DNA from: Distichodus sexfasciatus | Taxonomy: Eukaryota; Chordata; Actinopteri; Characiformes; Distichodontidae | Reading direction: 5' to 3' | Assembly: GCA_032718565.1 (NCBI GenBank) | Contig: JAVGVS010000040.1 | Location: forward strand, 3,134,429-3,198,428 | DNA: 64,000 nt | Part shown: positions 19,633 to 32,732 of the stretch, one piece after another | Position numbering within the stretch: position 1 is the stretch's first letter | How the letters are laid out: every line of letters starts with the position of its first letter | Notes under the pieces: model-generated | Seen by the model: only the letters and a program-made list of their open reading frames with translations | What the model was told of the DNA's origin: nothing | Databases searched by the model: none | Program-made: the position numbers and the translations under genes

Positions 19633-19860
19633 GTTGTTCGCCTATGATCAGAAGGTCGCAGGTTCAAATCTAGGACTGGTAAAGTTACTACTCAGGTACT
19701 CATGAGAGAGGTACCGTCCCCAAACACTGCTCCCCTGGGCACTGCCCTTGTTGGCTGCCCACTGCTCCTTCACGGATGGGTCAAATGCAGAGGTCGTATT
19801 TGGTTGTGGTGCACTGTGTGCTGTGCTGTGGTGTGTTCACAATGACAAGTAATCACTTAC
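19633..19860 (+). repeat. SINE family A, nearly complete
   Basis: Carries a B-box-like GGTTCAAATCTA, the GGTACCGTCCCCAAACACTG body and a tail ending CACAATGACAAGTAATCACT. Part of the A-box end was lost at the junction with the preceding SINE. Confidence 0.85.
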
Positions 19861-20700
19861 GTTCACTTTTGAGATTTGTTTCTAGGCAAGCATAGAATCT
19901 GGAATTTGAAGTACACATTTCTTTGCATGCTTGTTATAGCAAAACTTTGTGTTTTCTTCATTTCCACCATCGTTATATAATATAATACTATTTAAATGTC
20001 TTTAAAACCTTCTTAAAAACAAAAAAGACTAAGAATTAGGAGTTTGCTGAAACTGTGCCCATCGCTCTGAGGTTGACATTTGTGTGGACATTTGTGCGGA
20101 CATTTGTGCCAATTTCTCAGTGCCTGTGGAGCCAGATCTTGATTTTTAGGTTAACTAGTTAACTTAGTTATACAATGCTGACACACACATATATATAGAC
20201 ACACTCCAAATGTGGGAGCTGCTTTAGACTAAGGGACTGCTAGAGCCTCAAGAATAAATCTCAGTTCCCTCAAAAAGCTTAATGTCTAGGATGCACACCT
20301 CCATCCTGTTACGCGGGCTTATTCAAAATAACATCTCGCATTTAAGAGAGGGACACAGCCTCGGGCTGAGCCAGCTACGTTGGCTCAAGCACGCCTGGTA
20401 TGAAGCCCGGCTAGATGGAAGTATCTTAATCCCCATATGGGAGCTGTCTCCTTCCGCCGTCGCTGGGAAAATTAAAAAGAAAATTGAAGTGATGCAAACC
20501 ATTCCGGAAAGACAGGCGAGATTACACGGCAGTGAAAAACGTGCACCGGAAAAAACATCAGATATGCACTTATCAGACATCGGCATGAGGGCCAACAAAC
20601 AGCATGCAGGAAGATTTATTTTTTATGTTTTTTAGGTTTAGGTTTTTTCATTGTGGAATCTGTAATACCACAACAAAATGCACTTTCATTGGGGGAGCGA

Positions 20701-21255
20701 ACTTACCTATGAGTGGCCTCCTCAGTGGTAATTTTATCGTTCATGACTTGAGCTGCTTAATTTTCTGATCACAGGACCAACTCCCCAACTGTTACATTAC
20801 CAACTGCTCTGAGACCTCTGCATTTGACCCATCCGTGAAGGAGCAGTGGGCAACTTTGCCAGTGCTTGAGGACGGTACCTTTAAAGGTCCGGGACTTGAA
20901 CCTTCCAAACACAGGACCAACTTCCTAACCGTTATGCTACCAACTGCCCTGAGACCTCTGCATTTGACCCATCCGTGAAGGAGCAGTGGGCATCTTTGGT
21001 AGTGCTTGGGGATGGTTCCTTGTCCATGAGTACCTCAGTGGTTCCTTTACCAGGACTTGAACCGCCGACCTTCTGATCACGATGTGACCTTCCTAACCGT
21101 TACACTACAAACTACCCTGTGACCTCTGCATTTGACCCATCCATGAAGGAGCAGTGGGCAACGTTTTTGGCAGTGCCCTGGTGAGCAGTGCTAGGGGATG
21201 GAAGCTTGCTCATGAGTACCTCAGTGATACCTTTATCGGGTCCGAACTTAAATGG
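20701..21255 (-). repeat. Tandem SINE family A units (3-4 copies)
   Basis: Head-to-tail repeats of SINE head plus body without the normal 3' tail. The junction 'tRNA head end / GACCTCTGCATTTGACCC' recurs at about 20810, 20950 and 21117. Units are about 145-165 bases and share CCGTTACACTACCAACTGCC-like ends. Confidence 0.75.
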
Positions 21256-23200
21256 CTAACCTGCTAACTGTTGTTAATTCTAAACAACAATATTATTGTT
21301 GTTTTCGTCACAGCACTTTTTTCTGTCAAAATTTGCAACCGGGATTATTTTCTCCGCAGCTCTGAGGTGGCCAATTGGTGATGACCTTTAATTCCACCAA
21401 CCGCCAGAGAAAAGCACACAAACACAACAGGCATCTGTATTAAAAATGAATACTTTTCCCTCCAGAGACGGGCAACATTGGCTCCATGCAATTTGAATAG
21501 TTACAGTTTTATCACAAGTCGCTGGAGCCGAATCCTCCTCTTCCACTGATAGAAGGATAAAAGGAAAGCTTTCAGCGCTGAGGGATTACATTATGTTTCA
21601 AAGCAGCATGCTAACCAAGGAGTGCAGAGCAAAGATAGAAAACAATTTAGACGTGTTTTAGGCGGTAAAGAGGGTGCTGGAAGTTTTCACTTTGTGTTAT
21701 TATTTCAAAGGCTGACATCTCGGCTGGAATTAAATGGTCATAGTCATCAGATGTGCACTGAGACTCCTCTGTATTTCTCCCTCAGCCAGTTTTTCCACTG
21801 GAGTCTTACTTAAAAGGATGACTCCTTTCTGTGAATACACCTAAAGTCATGCAAATACTAACACTTTTTACAATCATTTCCACACCTCCCAATCAGACTA
21901 CGAATTACGCCTCAGACTTTCCGAGATCAAGTCTTTGGAAATCACGAGCAGCTACTGCACTTACACACATACGGCTCCCACATCGCATAACAGCTTAACA
22001 CTTAACATTATCAGGGCCCAATTTATTCATGAAAAAATGAGAATGAAAACATAAGGGTCCTAGACTAGCTTTGATCATTTTTTGCACAAAATACAATGAA
22101 CAAAAAGCCCTGTGGAATGATTTATTATGTGTTGCATATCATATATTTCATGCTGAGTTATACTGCAAAATAAGACAAATACTGTATGTATGACACTTCT
22201 TACATAAATATTGTAAATGTGATATTTAACAGTAAATATTACATTTTATTATATATGTAATATACTGTAATGAAAAAATACAATCAGTGTATGCATTAAA
22301 TACCAAAAATACAAAAAAGGCAAATAGCAATGACAGTAATTCAAGATTTTAATAAAGCAATGCAGCATGCTTCTAACTTAATGCTAATCAGAGCTTGAAC
22401 AGAGTTCTGAAATCAGAGAATTTGTTCAGAAACCTTGCTGGTGGAGAATACTGACTGAGAGTAAGTATTTTTTGCATTTTGGAAGAAGTCATTACTGAAT
22501 GCAGTTTATAAGGAAAGCAAACACAAAAGTGTTTTTTAATTTTAGCTTCACATCATGGTTGTGGGATATGCTGAATGTATTATTGAGACTGGTAAAACTA
22601 TTTTTTGAAATTCAAAGAAATATTTTTACTGAATATTATTTAAGCGTGATACAGAGGAAACACAACTTGAGATGGTTCAGTTAGAAAAATATCAGGCGAT
22701 TGAGTGGCATAGCGCCATATTTTTAAACATGAATTTATATCCAGTCTTGAAACAGCATCTGAATTGTTACCAGCTCTGTAATCATCACACCAGTCCATTT
22801 TAATCAGACTCCACATTCTAACTGAGTCGCATCAAAGGTTTGACTTATGGGTTTCTATTATACACAGAGGTGTGCAATGGACTCGTCGTTCTCTGACTCT
22901 AATACTCCTAAAGTGATGCTGAAGGACATATTATTTTCAAAATGTATTTTTCTACATTGGATGCCCTTTGCTCTATTAAAGCCCAAACATGGATGAGTGT
23001 GAACTATTTTAGTCAAAGTGATCTGCAATTTGCACGTCATTTCATGTTCGGAATGAACCTTCTCTTTCCAGTCTAATACTGCATCTCAATCAACAACATT
23101 AAAACTAAAAAATGCTTGAAATATTTCACTTTACATGAAGTGAATATAGCACACAGCAGATGTTACAGGGAGTACATTTTTATACTATTTCGGTGGGAGA
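21256..23200. other. Intergenic, no gene seen
   Basis: AT-rich single-copy-looking DNA. The frames present are short and unlike known proteins. Confidence 0.45.
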
Positions 23201-23204
23201 GCTG

Positions 23205-24366
23205 CAGTCAAGACCACCTAAACCTCAAGACCCATCCTGACCGGTATCTGTAGAGGTGCGTCGAGACCGAGACATAATAAGACTTTAAAGTACGAGACCG
23301 AGACAAGAATAAGACTTTAAAGTGCCAAGACCGGTGATACAAGACTGACCGATCAACGACGCTTACATTTTACGCCTTTGTAAATGTTTCCTTTAATTGC
23401 TTTATGGAGTATAAAAGTGCTGAAACTGTAGCTATAACTACTAGAAGTAGTAACAGTGACTGTTTTATGGACTTGCAGAGTTGTTATTCTGCAGAGACAT
23501 TCTGGGCGGTTTTGCATTGTGAAGAAAAATATGGTTAGTGCCAGATGGAAACACTCCTGGTCCTGGTTTCGAACCCCGGGGACGGCCAATGGGTCTTTCT
23601 GTGTGGAGTTTGCTTGCTCTCCCCATGTTTGCGTAGGTTTTCTCCGGTGTTCTACCTCCCACAGTCCAAAGGCATGCACTATAGGTTGATTGGTGACCCC
23701 AATTGGACCCATAAGGTGTGAATGTGAGTGTGTGTGCCCTGTGGTGTGTTGGCACCTGCCAATGGTTGTTTCCTGCCTTGTGCCCGTAAATTCCCAGGAT
23801 AGGCTCCGGTCCCCTGGGGACCCCAGTTGGGATTAAGCGGTTCAGATAATGAATGAATGAATGAATGAATGAATGAATGTTCTGATCAATTGAAAATAAG
23901 GAAATACTAAAGTTTTGGGTAATTTCGGAAAATGAATTGACCTATTTGGGGACTGTTGTTGGCCTCTAGTAGATGACTATATTTTTGCATAAAAATGGCA
24001 TTCCATATGAGAGTTGCAAGTGCTAACACATATGTTTACATCAAGAATAATGTAATTATTAAGTGCTTTTCACTGCTGCATGGCGATTATGCACAACTTC
24101 CGCTTTTGTGCATGGAATTACCAGAAATGAATACAATCCGCAAGTTGAAAGTCTTGTGATTCTGACGGTATGTGTGTGGTTTCTGTAAGTTAAATGGATT
24201 ATGAGTTATTATAACACTAAATAATAAACATGCCTGTGTCGGTCTCAAAGAGTTTTACTAGTAATATTCTCAGAGTTATGGTCTCGGCTGGTCTCCAAAT
24301 AAAATCCTGAGTCCGAGACAAGACCGAGACATTCTCCAGGCCGGTTTCAGTGCTACAACACTATGC
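23205..24366. mobile_element. Composite element with AGACCGAGAC-rich ends
   Basis: The left end carries GTCAAGACCACCTAAACC, then repeated GAGACCGAGACAAGAATAAG units. The right end carries the inverse type GGTCTCGGCTGGTCTCC, then GAGACAAGACCGAGAC and GTGCTACAACACT. The left end is identical over 18 bases, in reverse, to the end of the array at 52.6 kb (GGTTTAGGTGGTCTTGAC). A family B SINE sits inside. No coding region was found. Confidence 0.5.
23560..23878 (+). repeat. SINE family B with ATGA tail
   Basis: CCTGGTTTCGAACCCCGGGG is a clear B-box, followed by CTCCCACAGTCCAAAGGCAT, GGATAGGCTCCGGTCCCC, AAGCGGTTCAGATAATG and a pure AATG tetramer tail. The A-box head is missing. Confidence 0.85.
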
Positions 24367-24659
24367 CAGGTTTTGCATGTTAATTACAGAGTTTATTTAA
24401 CACTTTCAAAAAGGTTAGTTTTTCAACTGTCAGGAAGAGTTAAAAGCAACTTTACAAGAGTTGAATTTAAATACACTCAAACCAACACAACTGCTGCAGT
24501 TGATGTATATAGTTTGGCATTTCCATCGCTTACAGAGAGTAAAACCAAACTCACCCCTTTTCTTAACATTAGTATAGAACACTTTTTCGTATGAACCCAA
24601 CTAGCACCTGTACTTTCTACTGTTAGAATTATAACTAGCCCTAGATGTTTCATTCAATA

Positions 24660-24800
24660 TCAATATTTACATTTACCTTACTTGATTTAGCAGGCGCTTG
24701 CAGATCGACCATTTCCTAATTTCAGGATATTTTCCCCAGAGCAATTTGTGTTATGGTCTTGCCCACGATGATAGTGTGCTGAGGTAGTGCCAGTACTTCA
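24660..24800 (-). repeat. SINE family C, degenerate
   Basis: ATTTAGCAGGCGCTTGCAGA then CATTTCCTAATTTCAGG is the family C right arm; the tRNA part is barely recognisable. Confidence 0.5.
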
Positions 24801-24836
24801 AATCTTAGCAAATTCTTACTCTTAAAGATCAGTATA

Positions 24837-25310
24837 CACTATATTGGCAAAAGTATTGGGACACCACTCCAAATCGTTGAATTCAGGTGTTCCAATGGGG
24901 ATGTTGTTTTTCAGGGGTTGGTCTTGGCCCCTTGGTTCCAGTGAAACTAACACTTAATGCTTTAGCACAGCAAGAAATTTTAACTTTGTGGGAAGAATTT
25001 GGGGAACGACCTTTGTCCCAACATGACCGCACACCAGTGCACAAAGCAAGCTCCATAAAGACATGGATGATGAGGGAGTTTGGTGTGGAGGAGGAACTTG
25101 ACTGACCTGCACAGAGCCCTCACCTCAACCCCATAGAACACCTTTGGACTGAATTACAGCGGAGACTGTGAGCCAGGTCGTCTTGTCTAACATCAGTGGG
25201 TGATCTCACAAATACTCTTCTGGAAGAATTGGTGAACATTTCCCATAAACACACTCCTAAACTTTGTGGACAGCTTTCTAAAGGAGCTAGCTGATATAGC
25301 TATGAAAGGA
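24837..25310 (+). mobile_element. Decayed Tc1/mariner transposon, 3' half of transposase
   Basis: Starts with the terminal sequence CACTATATTGGCAAAAGTAT, then jumps by an internal deletion into the last part of a Tc1-type transposase gene. Readable pieces are CFSGVGLGPLVPVK, QHDRTPVHKA (the second acidic-residue region of the DDE fold) and LNPIEHLW, with stop codons between them. The right terminal repeat is eroded. It cannot make an active enzyme. Confidence 0.85.
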
Positions 25311-27029
25311 CAGACCAAATCTTCCAGATTAAAGCCTGATTCAGAGTTCATGTGGAAAAGCAGTACTTTTTAGCATAGTTTAACGCTCATTTCCAAGCTG
25401 GTTGCTTTATGTAATGTTTAAAATAGACAACGATATCATGATTAAAATAGATAATGGAGGTATCATGACTTTACACTTCTCTTTAAATAGAATACAAATA
25501 GAAGTTTCCATTCCCGAACTGAACTGACGGTAAAATTACAGTCCATGGGATGATGATTCAAGATTCAGGAGTTAAGATTATACCAGTACAATATGCAGTG
25601 CACTGATCATTCCTAAATCTGCAGATTTAAACAGACATTAAAATTTTGATAAAATAAAATTTAATTTAATTTAATAAAAGTATATATTCCATGGTAACTC
25701 ATATAAAACTAAAACGAGAAGGCAGGATTTTTAATGACACCAAATTACTTATTTCATTTCTAATAATATCTTAGACATGTGTAAGGGTTCAAAATTAAAG
25801 TATGACGCTAAGTCACCTAATCCTAAGCTTTCTTTGAATGGTTTGTCACTTCACTCCCCGTCATGCATAGTGAAATATTCAGATTGTCTACTGACCTGCC
25901 TGCTTTTTTTTCATCCAGGTTTTCCTTTTTCGCCAAAGAGCATCGTTTCATTTTTAAACCCTGTTACGAAAGTGTCAAAAAGCCTCCTCCTCTCTGAAGC
26001 TTTCTCTCAGTTTCCTCTTAATCCTTTCTAATGATCAAAAGTCCTCAGCACTTGTTCCTAACTGTGATGATCATCATCTTCAAAAATCTCCAGATTTTTA
26101 TACGTGTCCTTTCTTGAACCCTGAATTGTGAGTGAATGTTTTATTTGGTTTCACACACAGTTTGAACTTCACAAAACAGACCTTGATATTTTATCTGCTG
26201 GAGAACGACGTTTACTCTCTTATTCTCTCGACGCCAAATTTCTTTTGGAAAGTCGACGCGCCTTATTGATTTGAAGAGGCTTGTCAGTGTAATTCTGTGT
26301 TCTGACTGATTTATTTATTTCTTTAGTTCACACCGTTAACTTCTGGAAGAGAATATGGAAAGACGTGAGACAGATGACAAAGTCCTTTTCAAACAAGTGA
26401 GCGCAGATTAAAAAGCTCGTTAGAACAGGTCCAAGGCTGAGCTGTGTTCAGAACGCCTCCTAAAAAATATCACTTGTTTTATCAAAGTATTTTTTCTTTT
26501 TTAACATAATGTACTAAATCACCTCAGACATTTTTTAACCCTGCTATAATGTTAAATTAGGGCTTTTCAGAGGCACAGAAATAGTTCTTGCAAAAGAATA
26601 AAAATTCACGACTGATTAGTGAGTAGTTTTCACTCACTGATTATATATTGCACAAATTTATTGAAAGTATTGGTATTATAGATCTGGTTGTCCACTTCAC
26701 CGCTGTTAGATATTTGGCACATACCAAATCACTGTTAATCACACTGTTTATTTAATAGACCGGTCTGTAGATTTTGTTTTATATTGAAGCCGTCATAGTA
26801 TCTTATCCACATTCAGTGTAAAAGACAACTTACACCGCATCAATTAGCACGTAACCTAATGGTCTTTCTCTCTAATTGTTTAATTGTCTGATTGTTTATA
26901 TTTGATATCCTCCGTCTAGTTTAAAGTCTGTATTTATATTCTATCTAAATATTGCTTATTCCATGTGCCTTTTTTGTTTTGTGTCTTATTAGTTCTCTGT
27001 TCTTTGTACTGTTAACATTTAGTCATTTA
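25311..27029. other. Intergenic, no gene seen
   Basis: 25550-25590 has a weak LINE-tail word (GATTCAAGATTCAGG), and 26890-27015 resembles the LINE 3' sequence at 34.75 kb (CCATGTGCCTT...TTCTTTGTACTGTTA). The remainder is unremarkable. Confidence 0.4.
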
Positions 27030-27288
<259 letters not shown>

Positions 27289-27296
<8 letters not shown>

Positions 27297-30200
27297 CCAT
27301 CTCCTTATGTATATGTAAAGTAACCGTGAACTGTAAGCTTCGATTGCTTTGCACACACTGTACAATTTTTTTTACATTATTTTACAATGCATCTAGTGTA
27401 ATTTGTTTTAACAGTATATTTTTATTAATTGGAATTGGAACTATTTTACAGTTTGATAACTGATGTAGAGGGATAAAATCTGTTTTGCATTTAATTATTA
27501 TAAATACCCACAAATAAAAATGGAAAACCAATGATAAAACACATTTAAACACATTCAATTATTTATTTAAAACAGCAAAAAGATTAAGCGAACATTACAT
27601 TCAGATGCCAGAAACAAACAATTACATTAAATACTGAAAATGTTTAAATTAAAGACATGTTTGTATTTTAAGAATGGGTTTACTCTAGCTTTTTAAAATA
27701 ATAATGAACAGCCTGAGAGGTTTTACATAAACCAACATGTATTGTTTTTATATTAAAGCTACGTTGCAATGTAATATTCACTTGTTCAAAATTTTTGCAG
27801 TGAAAGAATTTTGAGAAAGTTTGGCAAAGCTACAGGGGTCTCTTTTTTGACACATCTTAACAGTTAACAGTTATATTTGCATGTTTGACTGCATCTCGAT
27901 AACGAACCCCTTTTATTCCTCAATCCAAAAGATTAGTCCCAGTTAATGCCAAAATCAGGGCACTACATTTGAAGAACGTTCAAGCTTTAGATAGGTGTGT
28001 TTTTATAACCTGAGAATAACTGCATTTCTACTCGGCTCTGCCGACTTTAGATCGGTTCATACAATAAAAAGAACAACTGAGCTCTGCAGTATAAAGCTGA
28101 GAAATGATGAAGTGTGTGTGCCATAACAATGCATCAAGAGCCATGAAGGACTCGGCGAGATCGTTATGCAAAGCACCACGGGTGAAGTGCCTTCATTTGA
28201 GTTTGTTCCAATAGACTTTTACTGCACACAGTCACACGTAATGAGAACAAATGTCCCAGAGATGCTGCGAGGATACATCACGTGTAGGGATTCCCTGCAA
28301 GAAAAAAGCTGAAAAACAGCACAGACCAACATAAAGCAGAATATATTTACAAAGCAGCTTTATTAACAAGAATATTCTAAACATTCATCATCATAATCCA
28401 AGGCTGGAGTAGAAAAACAGGACAAACTGCAGTCACAACCACGAAATAAGCAAATGGAGCAAAACACAAAAGTTGGCAAACTAGAAACAGACAAAAAGGC
28501 AAATTGTAGAGAGCACTAATGATACAGTCAATGATATTTGTACTGAATTTTGCAGTTATCTTACCCAAAGAGTTTTAGGAATGAAATCGTTTTTCTGAAA
28601 GAGTTACTACTCAGTAAGATTCAATATTCCATTATTTGTCATTGTACAAATATATAACGAACTCTCATTGCACCCACTTAAAAACAGCTCTCATCTTAAA
28701 AGTAATAAATAAGTAAAACAAATAGTTATAATAAATTAACATTTTCTATTAATTTAACAACTTTTCTCAGTACTTAATCAGTAGCAAACTACTATTTAAA
28801 AATCCTTTAGCTACAAATCGGTACAAAACACTATTATTTTTCTCTCTTTACAAAGACAGCTATTTCAACTAACTGGTTTTTCTTCTCCAATGTCCAACAT
28901 TAAATCAACTTTCCCGCAGTCCAGGACATTGACCTACAAAAACCTCCGGTTCAGACAAAATAAATAAAGGGCGTTTTCTTGTTCTTGTTTCTTGAGTTTT
29001 TCTTTTCTGATGTGTGAATGGACAAAAGGAAAAAATAATTGTTTTGCGTTTTTCATTTTTCCTCTTTAAGTTGAGAATTAAATAAGTGTCTCTTTTTCTT
29101 TGTTAAATGATATTTTCTGAAGCGAAATTTCAAATACCAAAAAGTACACAGACCAACAATGAATCCCATTTGAGCCACTTAAGTCAAGTATTTTTAAGTG
29201 GCTCAAAATTCTTTTAAAATTGTCACAATATCCAGGTGCAATTTGCAAACAAACTAATTAATGCATTTTAAGTAACTTAAGAATAAAGAAGAAACTTGTT
29301 CTTAATACCATTTTTAAGAAAATATAGCTTTCATATAGCTTTTCAAGATTCTGACATATAACATTATACTATTTACACATACATGTAAGAACGAACTTGC
29401 ATGTACTGTTAACTCCAAAATTATCTTGTTAACCCCACTTATCTTGTGCCAAACACAACAAAACTTGTTAATTTAACAAACCGCTTCACCTGGAGCCTTC
29501 AGATGCTTCAGTTCTCTTTGCTAATTAGTTGACTTAACAGTGACCCTGTAGACGGTCTTACGTGCACATTTTTGGGAGAAAAAATCAAGAGGGAGTCTAC
29601 TAAACCACGAAGAAAAGAGAGATCCTTTAAGCAAACAGCTCGAATTGTGTGTTTTTTGCCTATACGTTTTTGGTTGATGCTCAGTATTTTATATCCAGCC
29701 AGTACCACCCTGCAAAAACTCATTCAGGGAGGGAAGTGCCGGCTCGCGTTTGGTGATGCAACACCGGCAATCAACACCATGACTCGCTGTACCATGCCAT
29801 ATAAAATTGAGGTAGAAATTATGAGGAAGACTTATGACACAAAGTCATCATCTTTACTTTCTTTTTTATAGATCTCGACTTTTTTCTGAACTATAAGTTT
29901 CTATATGCTTTACCGACAACTTATAGTATCCTACAATTTGTTTATCTTAATTTTGAAATGTGTAGTAAAAGTTAACTTTCAAATTACATTTGTAAGTAAA
30001 TAAACTTAAATAATTCATGTGAGTCTTAAATAGTTGAATCAACTTGAACACTGTAGTTCATTGAACTTGAAATGATGAGGTAGAACAAAATAAGCCGAGT
30101 ATAATGTTCTTGAACATTTAAGTTTGTTTACTGAAACGTTCAAGTTCAAATAAATGGAACTTTGAAGCTTTAAAACTTTAATTAAACTTGAATTAAATGA

Positions 30201-30690
30201 GGCAATGAATTTCCTCAGTTCTTTTGAGTAGATTCGACTTAGCAGGATTTTCAGCGAACAATTTAATAACACGCCATGAATCCAATGTAAACTTTTCTTA
30301 AGAACAAATTAAAAAGGTATTGAGATAAGACATTACTAAATGGTTTGCACTGTGAAATTTTGGGGGGGAAAACTAGTTTTTACCCGAAATAACCTTCTTT
30401 ATTGTCCGTGAACATCTATTTATTTGTTGTCTTGACATTTCCCTCTCCTCCTCAGTTTGTGGAGTGGCTTATTTTAAGTGCCGACAAACACGGCTCCTGA
30501 AAAATCCCATGTTGCAGCAGTTGTTGCTCAGGCTTTCCCCGAGCAAACGGAAGGTTAATACGGCGTAACAAAATACATCTCCTTGGTCCAGATGCTCAAC
30601 AGAAGGTGAAGTCGAGGAGGAGAGGAAAACGAGTGCCGTCACTGCCGAGTGCTGCTCTGTTTTTAAACGTTTACCCTGGAGAGGGTTTTT
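27289..30690. other. Intergenic, AT-rich, no gene seen
   Basis: No recognisable protein. A degenerate LINE tail in reverse lies near 28610-28680 (TTCAATATTCCATTATTTGT then CATTGTACAAATATATAA). The frame of about 99 codons near 29572 resembles nothing I know and has no splice or promoter support. Confidence 0.4.
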
Positions 30691-30692
30691 TA

Positions 30693-30760
30693 AGGTTGAA
30701 GAAGAAGAAGAAGAAGAAGAAGAGGAAGAGGAAGAGGAAGAGGAAGAGGAAGAGGAAGAA
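30693..30760. repeat. GAA / GGAAGA microsatellite
   Basis: Pure GAA trinucleotides followed by the hexamer AGAGGA. The serine-rich and lysine/arginine-rich frames on the two strands are translation artefacts. Confidence 0.95.
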
Positions 30761-30990
30761 GGCAAGTCCCATGTGTTGTCTGTTAGATTGTACATGCAAT
30801 TGAAAGTTTGTTTTCCTCATACTCAATCGTATGATGAGGCTACCAAAAGCTTGTCGAATTGTTTGTATTTTATTTGAAATACATGTTAATTTGGAGTTTT
30901 AACCCCTCCACAAACTGATGTTATTTACATGATTTAAAAGCACTATACTGTTACTATAACCTTTGCAACTGTTGACCAATGTTTTCAATT

Positions 30991-31173
30991 TACAATTACA
31001 TTTATGTGATTTAACAGAAGCAGCAACTTCACTTCCTAATTTCAGGGACCGTCTTCCTGGAGCACATTAGGGTTAAGGGCCGTGCTACTAATGGTAGTGC
31101 TGGAGGTAGGATTTGAACCCACAACCTCTTGGTCCAGAAGTGAGTATCCTAACTACTAGACCACCATCACCCT
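30991..31173 (-). repeat. SINE family C
   Basis: CTTCCTAATTTCAGGGACCG then GGTAGTGCTGGAGGTAGGAT, B-box complement TTTGAACCC, CCTCTTGGTCCAGAAG and CTACTAGACCACCA: a tRNA-derived head in reverse with its body. Confidence 0.75.
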
Positions 31174-31482
31174 AAAACTTCTTTGTCTGTTGCACTCTGA
31201 ATTATATTTGCAATAAAGTAACTATTGTCAGCACGCCCGCTGGCGTACAATAGCGAACGGATGCAATGGTACAAAACGTCCCTTTTATTGAAAACGGGCA
31301 AAAATAAAGTGGGCACTATGGCCACTGGTCTTTTATTCAGACATCCAACACACTGCATGTGAAGTGACAGACACAAAAGGGAGAGACATGCCTAAATAGG
31401 AATCTTAATCAGTCAGCTAATTCTTAGCATCTGTTTAACCTAAAACAGATGCAAAGAAAAGCTAACTGATTAAGTTTATTTA

Positions 31483-31730
31483 GTGAGTGTTTATTTGTCA
31501 TTGTAAACACACCTCAGCACAGCACACAGTGCATCACAGCAAAATGTGACCTCTGCATTTGGCCCAATCCATGAAGGAGCAGTGAGTAACTTTTTGGCAG
31601 CACCTGGGGAGCAGTGCTTGAGGATACTCACTTGCTCATAAGTCCCTTAGTGGTAGCTTTACCGGTCCAGAACTTAAACTAGCAACACACTGATAGCAAA
31701 CGTCCTAAATGCTATACTACTGACTGCCCC
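31483..31730 (-). repeat. SINE family A, nearly complete
   Basis: GTGAGTGTTTATTTGTCATT tail at the left through GACCTCTGCATTTGGCCC to CTATACTACTGACTGCCCC head at the right. Confidence 0.85.
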
Positions 31731-31825
31731 AAAGCCAAACAAGACACTAAATACTACACCAATAGACTATTAGAACTGGACTAACTAGGGGTGAGGAACT
31801 AAACTGGGACTAATGAAGAAACAGA

Positions 31826-32724
31826 CAGAGGTGGAAAGAGTACTGAAAGTTTGTACTCAAGTACAAGTACTGTTACATTGGTTAAAATGTACTCAATTAC
31901 AAATAAAAGTACTGGTGTTAAAAAAAATACTTGAGTAAAAGTACAAAGTACTCTTCTCAAAAACTACTCAGAGTACTAATTACTTTTTAACCGATGGATG
32001 TTTTATTGTGTCGTCAATAGCAGGCATTCGATTCGATTCACCAGTAAAAAATATCTACGTTCAAAGCACATTTCTCAGATGAACGAGGTATAGAAAGGCA
32101 ATTTGTTTTGTAAATAAATGTAGATATAAAGCAGGGATTTTGTTTGTTGAAACAATGACAAAAATGTTTTTGAACATGCATAGAACTTTTCCCAATACAC
32201 TGCGAACAACAGGCAGGTAAGTGTCTTAAACTCTTAGACATAATAGCGTTTCTGTCACACTTTCTGAACCTTTTGTTCAGTTTCAGCAAGAGCTGGTTTT
32301 CTAAATTAACAGAGTCTATCCGGCTTCGTTTGGCTCCATTGTCTCCATTTTGGCATCTTTGTCTCCAAATCTTCAGTCTATAAATTAGTTTGTACTCCAC
32401 TGTGTAGTACCTCCAGACACCTGTGCCTGCTGCTGCAGCAGAGTTTATTCTTTGCTTACATCATAGATTAATTGGCGCGGTCGCGATTGCACAGCCTTAT
32501 TGGCTGCAAAGATGCAGATGAAAGGTTTGAATATTAATTCAAATTGTGGGCGTACTCAGCGACTTTTGATTTTATAAGTAGTGAAGTAGATTACATGGTG
32601 TAAATTGTACTCAAGTACGAGTAAAATTACACACTTGAAAAACTACTCATAAAAGTACAAGTACCCAAAAAATCTACTTAATTACAGTAACGTGAGTATT
32701 TGTAATTCGTTACTTCCACCCCTG
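31826..32724. mobile_element. hAT-type non-autonomous transposon, 899 bp
   Basis: Ends are CAGAGGTGGAAAGAGTACTG and, reversed, CAGGGGTGGAAGTAACG, with the CAG-RGGTGGAA start typical of hAT elements. The eight bases GAAACAGA occur intact on both sides (31818-31825 and 32725-32732), the expected target-site duplication. No transposase is readable, so it must have been moved in trans. Confidence 0.9.
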
Positions 32725-32732
32725 GAAACAGA

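Noticed and set aside
19640..19700. tRNA gene suggested by the B-box-like GGTTCAAATCT
   Set aside because: It is the head of a SINE: no acceptor stem pairing was seen and a SINE body follows.
20282..20635. 117-codon plus-strand frame
   Set aside because: No similarity recognised, and another frame of 91 codons overlaps it on the other strand.
30469..30803. Poly-Ser frame (minus) and poly-Lys/Arg frame (plus)
   Set aside because: GAA/GGAAGA repeat read on the two strands.
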